NCBI GenBank assembly: GCA_964535025.1 | Contig: CAZHRW010000178.1 | Span: 1 to 8,713, forward strand | Source of the DNA: JAAYZK01 sp964535025 | GTDB lineage: Bacteria > Planctomycetota > Phycisphaerae > SM23-33 > FEN-1343 | Direction: 5' to 3' | Length of the DNA: 8,713 nt | Part shown: in pieces, positions 6,756 through 8,713 of the stretch | How positions within the stretch are numbered: position 1 is the first letter of the stretch | Layout: the number at the start of each line of letters is the position of its first letter | Notes under the pieces: generated by a model | What the model was told of the DNA's origin: nothing | Seen by the model: only the letters and a program-made list of their open reading frames with translations | Databases searched by the model: none | Translations under genes and position numbers: made by a program

Positions 6756-6801
6756 CCGGGGGCTGACGCCCCCGGCCAAACTCCGTCGCCCCTCTGGGGC
6801 T
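6756..6801 (-). repeat. GC-rich hairpin repeat, unit D (reverse of unit A)
   Basis: A strong 8-bp stem, CCGGGGGC (6756-6763) with GCCCCCGG (6768-6775) and loop TGAC, is followed by a reverse copy of the unit A head ending in GGGGCT at 6801. The reverse complement of the whole unit equals unit A at 41 of 46 positions without gaps. The following 85 nt up to 6886 show no gene, repeat or convincing regulatory site. Confidence 0.8.
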
Positions 6802-6886
6802 GACCTGACCTCCGCGGGACGACGTGGCGACTTCTGATGAAGACACAGCTCTTGATGGGGAGGGGGCGCGAACGGCAATGTCGGTC

Positions 6887-6958
6887 TTACGTGTCTGCCA
6901 GCAGTTCATCGACAACGGTGCGAAGCTCGGAGAGGTAGCCGGCAATGATGTTCCGTGT
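6887..6958 (-). pseudogene. Possible remnant of a HEPN (HepT-like) partner gene
   Basis: Directly after, and in frame with, the nucleotidyltransferase stop (TGA at 6961-6959), 23 further codons are open before TAA (6889-6887). They read TRNIIAGYLSELRTVVDELLADT. RNIIA recalls the conserved RN-containing helix of HEPN/HepT toxins (usually followed by a histidine), and the remainder recalls their C-terminal helix (LPEL...LL). This would be an internally deleted fragment of a protein that is normally about 110 residues. There is no start codon or ribosome binding site, and no room for a full HEPN gene before the repeat cluster. The similarity is short and judged by eye; chance readthrough sequence is a real alternative. 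Confidence 0.25.
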
Positions 6959-7249
6959 TCACAGGGGAACACCCTCGGTCAGGATGCGGTCCCGGACCGT
7001 CCAGTGCAGCGCGTTCTGGTTGACGACGTCGACCCGGCAGCCGAGCAAGTCTTCGAGGTCGTGCATGAGGGCGATGCGGTCGAGGAGAGAGCGGTCCGGG
7101 TCGAGTTCAACCAACACGTCCACGTCGCTCGTGGCGTTCGCCTTGTCGCGGACGACGGAGCCGAAGATGCGGACATTGCGGGCGCCATGCCGTTCAGCAA
7201 GCCGACCAATGGCGTCGCGCTTGGCCCGAATGTCGCTCATTGTCACCAT
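6959..7249 (-). CDS. MNT-type minimal nucleotidyltransferase (MntA-like antitoxin family)
   Basis: A 96-residue protein, the usual size for MNT proteins. It has the polymerase-beta-like signature GSxxRxxAxxxSDxDxLVE at residues 30-48 (Gly30, Ser31, Asp42, Asp44) and the third acidic residue Asp74 in RVDVV, so the catalytic triad looks intact. Members of the MntA family usually neutralise a HEPN RNase toxin (HepT) by transferring AMP groups to it, and the two genes normally sit side by side. Here no intact HEPN gene follows; only a 23-codon fragment resembles one. The start is uncertain: ATG 7249 has GAGG just two bases upstream, GTG 7246 has five, and ATG 7240 (MSDIRAK) has eleven. Its own promoter is visible at 7266-7294. 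It is downstream of the formyltransferase by 94 nt and probably not part of the EPS pathway. Confidence 0.88.
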   Translation of the reverse strand: MVTMSDIRAKRDAIGRLAERHGARNVRIFGSVVRDKANATSDVDVLVELDPDRSLLDRIALMHDLEDLLGCRVDVVNQNALHWTVRDRILTEGVPL

Positions 7250-7265
7250 AGCCTCACCGCGAAAA

Positions 7266-7294
7266 ATTCTACCACTGCAACGCGGCGATGGCCA
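7266..7294 (-). promoter_or_regulatory. Sigma-70-type promoter for the MNT gene
   Basis: On the - strand, a -35-like TGGCCA (7294-7289) is followed after exactly 17 nt by TAGAAT (7271-7266), a five-of-six match to the -10 box, preceded by TGG as in an extended -10. The start codon candidates lie 17 to 26 nt downstream, so the 5' leader would be very short. Judged by eye. Confidence 0.5.
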
Positions 7295-7343
7295 GACGGT
7301 TTACCTATTCGCCGTTCACGCCTGGCGTCGGTATCGACCGGCC

Positions 7344-8123
7344 TTACCACACCTTCCGCCCGGCCTTCTTGAAGCGGCGGTAGTCCTCGCGCGTGGGGAA
7401 GCTGAAATAGCTGCCTTCGCCTTCGAGGGGGGTGCGGGTGACGGTGCCGTTTTCGATCTGGTCGAGGACGTCCAGGGCGAGGTCGGCCGATTCCCGCTTG
7501 GCGCGGATGAGGAAGCTGTCGAGTGTGTCGTCCGGTTCGATGGGGAAGAACCGCTTGCCGGCCGCGTCGCCGGTGTCGATGCCGTGCGTGACGTAGAAGA
7601 TCGTCACCGCCGCGGTGGTCAGCCCGTCGGCGAGCATCCAGAAACTCGGCAGCAGCCCGCGGTAGTGGGGCAGGTCGGCGCCGTGGAGGTTCAGGCAGCC
7701 CAGGGCGGGCAGGTCGATCAGATCGGCCTTGAAGATCTGCGGACACGACACCGACAGCACCACGTCGGTCCCGGCGTCGCGCAGGCGGTCCAGGAAGGCC
7801 GGGTCGTTGACGCTGTCGACCCGCTCGTACACCACGCCGTGATGCTCGGCGGCGGCGCGGACGGAGTAGAACGCGCCGCTGCGCCCGGCGAGGCCGAGCT
7901 TCTCGCGGAGCTTCCCGGCCCCGACGCGGCCGAACAGGTGCAGCGTGTTGAGCAGGCCGAAGGCCTTGGTGTACCGCTTCAGCGTGGTGACGGGTCCGGT
8001 CTTGCCGTAGGCCGGACGGCAGGCGAAGACGCCGACGACGTCGGCGGCGCGTCGGCGGAGGATCCGGTCGATGCACGCCGGCAGGTACATCGGGTTCTCG
8101 GCGGTCAGGATGGCGATGCGCAT
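7344..8123 (-). CDS. Formyltransferase family protein (Fmt-like fold, probable sugar or amine N-formyltransferase)
   Basis: A 259-residue protein starting MRIAILTAENPMYL at ATG 8123, with GGAG (8135-8132) eight bases upstream. The reading frame is open further upstream, but the extra residues are low-complexity shadow of the deacetylase gene. The formyltransferase core is clear: LNLHGADLPHYRGLLPSFW (144-162) and THGIDTGD (179-186). Asn145, His147 and Asp183 have the same spacing (2 and 36) as the catalytic Asn106, His108 and Asp144 of E. coli methionyl-tRNA formyltransferase, so it should use 10-formyltetrahydrofolate. It lacks the C-terminal tRNA-binding domain of Fmt, and its place in an EPS locus suggests formylation of an amino sugar or related precursor. 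It overlaps the deacetylase gene by 19 nt, which points to translational coupling. The exact substrate is unknown. Confidence 0.9.
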   Translation of the reverse strand: MRIAILTAENPMYLPACIDRILRRRAADVVGVFACRPAYGKTGPVTTLKRYTKAFGLLNTLHLFGRVGAGKLREKLGLAGRSGAFYSVRAAAEHHGVVYERVDSVNDPAFLDRLRDAGTDVVLSVSCPQIFKADLIDLPALGCLNLHGADLPHYRGLLPSFWMLADGLTTAAVTIFYVTHGIDTGDAAGKRFFPIEPDDTLDSFLIRAKRESADLALDVLDQIENGTVTRTPLEGEGSYFSFPTREDYRRFKKAGRKVW

Positions 8124-8713
8124 TGCACCTGCTCCAGGGGCTCGGCGAGGATGTCGTCCATGCTGGTGAAGGCGAACTCGGTCAGGAGCCGGTCGATCTT
8201 GGCGGGGAACCGCTTGCGGCCGAGGCCCTGGTGGAGGCGCCGCCGCAGCGAGACGTTCCCGCGGTAGCCGGCCATCTCCCAGGGGTCGTATTCGTAGGGG
8301 TGCAGGTAGACCACGCCCGCCTGGCCGGTCTTCTCCAGGCGGCGCCAGAACGCCCGGATCACCGCGTAGGGCCACAGGCGGAAGTAGCCGCCGCCGCCGA
8401 CGGGCCAGCGGCGGCCGAACCAGTCGACGCAGGTGACCGGCGCCTCGACGATCCTGTGCCCGCGGGGCGTCGTGACGATCTGCGGGGTCAGCGGGTAGCC
8501 GGCGATCCCGTACGTGTCGGCGCCCGTTGATACGACGCAGCGGCGCGTCAGCGGAAAGATCGACGAATCGTACCGGTGGCCCGTCTCGGCCAGCACGTCC
8601 AGCGCCCAGCCGTTGCGCTCGTCGATCGTGAAATACGGCGCCCGGTAGCCGTATACTTCCTTGCCCGTCAGGTCCTCCAGGAAGTGCTTGTTCTTCAGCA
8701 GGTCCTCGCGGAA
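8105..8713 (-). CDS. Polysaccharide deacetylase, XrtA/PEP-CTERM-type (DUF3473), C-terminal part
   Basis: The frame is open from the window edge (8713) to TGA (8107-8105), giving the last 202 residues; the N-terminus with the NodB metal-binding Asp and HxxxH motifs lies outside. Visible signatures are GYRAPYFTID (22-31), WALDVLAETGHRYDSSIFP (36-54), GGGYFRLWPY (107-116) and YLHPYEYDP (136-144; the histidine matches the late NodB Leu-His motif). This order is characteristic of the deacetylases with a C-terminal DUF3473 region that occur in exosortase-linked EPS loci. It would remove N-acetyl groups from an amino sugar in the polymer or its lipid-linked precursor. It is the upstream member of a - strand group and overlaps the formyltransferase start by 19 nt. 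The first in-frame GTG inside the window (8596) is internal and is not the start. Confidence 0.9.
   Translation of the reverse strand, partial: FREDLLKNKHFLEDLTGKEVYGYRAPYFTIDERNGWALDVLAETGHRYDSSIFPLTRRCVVSTGADTYGIAGYPLTPQIVTTPRGHRIVEAPVTCVDWFGRRWPVGGGGYFRLWPYAVIRAFWRRLEKTGQAGVVYLHPYEYDPWEMAGYRGNVSLRRRLHQGLGRKRFPAKIDRLLTEFAFTSMDDILAEPLEQVQCASPS

Noticed and set aside
8124..8375. N-terminal extension of the formyltransferase to an upstream start at 8375
   Set aside because: The extra residues are Pro/Arg/Gly-rich low complexity and lie opposite the deacetylase frame. The family start MRIAILTAEN at 8123 has its own GGAG site.
6945..8530. + strand frames 6945-8267 and 8123-8530
   Set aside because: They run antisense to the MNT, formyltransferase and deacetylase genes, whose family motifs are clear, and carry no recognisable domains.

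Overview
The window is a GC-rich (coding parts roughly 70% GC) piece of a bacterial exopolysaccharide (EPS) locus. Three things suggest a planctomycete or a close relative: the gene set (a CapK-type ligase end, bi-domain oxidoreductase, heparinase II/III protein, WbuB-like GT4 glycosyltransferase, formyltransferase and a DUF3473-type polysaccharide deacetylase), the base composition, and the GC-rich hairpin repeats. This placement is an inference; no rRNA or other phylogenetic marker is present.

Layout. Positions 2-265 (+) hold the C-terminal end of a phenylacetate-CoA-ligase/CapK-like protein, followed by a terminator-like hairpin (297-342). Positions 353-669 are an AT-richer island (about 47% GC over 371-650). 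It carries the most striking feature here: eleven copies of a motif NAYAAARTG (mostly ACAAAATG) locked to a 21-nt period, in two phased blocks of six and five. A leader with a hairpin, A-tracts and a good Shine-Dalgarno follows. Then comes a tight + strand operon: bi-domain oxidoreductase (806-2941), heparinase II/III-like lyase (2952-5198) and GT4 glycosyltransferase (5203-6522), with gaps of only 10 and 4 nt. Positions 6523-6886 hold no gene but contain a cluster of GC-rich hairpin repeats, partly arranged as an imperfect inverted repeat, between two convergent gene groups. The - strand carries, in its own reading order, the 3' part of a polysaccharide deacetylase (8713-8105), a formyltransferase overlapping it by 19 nt (8123-7344), and a MNT-type nucleotidyltransferase with its own promoter (7249-6959). 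A short in-frame tail after the nucleotidyltransferase may be the remnant of a lost HEPN partner.

How the genes fit together. The oxidoreductase probably modifies a sugar precursor, the GT4 enzyme transfers a sugar to the lipid-linked repeat unit, and the heparinase-like protein would cleave uronate-containing polymer. The deacetylase and formyltransferase suggest amino-sugar modification. The deacetylase resembles those of exosortase (XrtA/PEP-CTERM) EPS loci, so an exosortase may lie outside the window. The 21-nt array lies directly upstream of the operon and is the best candidate for an undescribed control element; a decayed heptad-repeat peptide gene is the main alternative.
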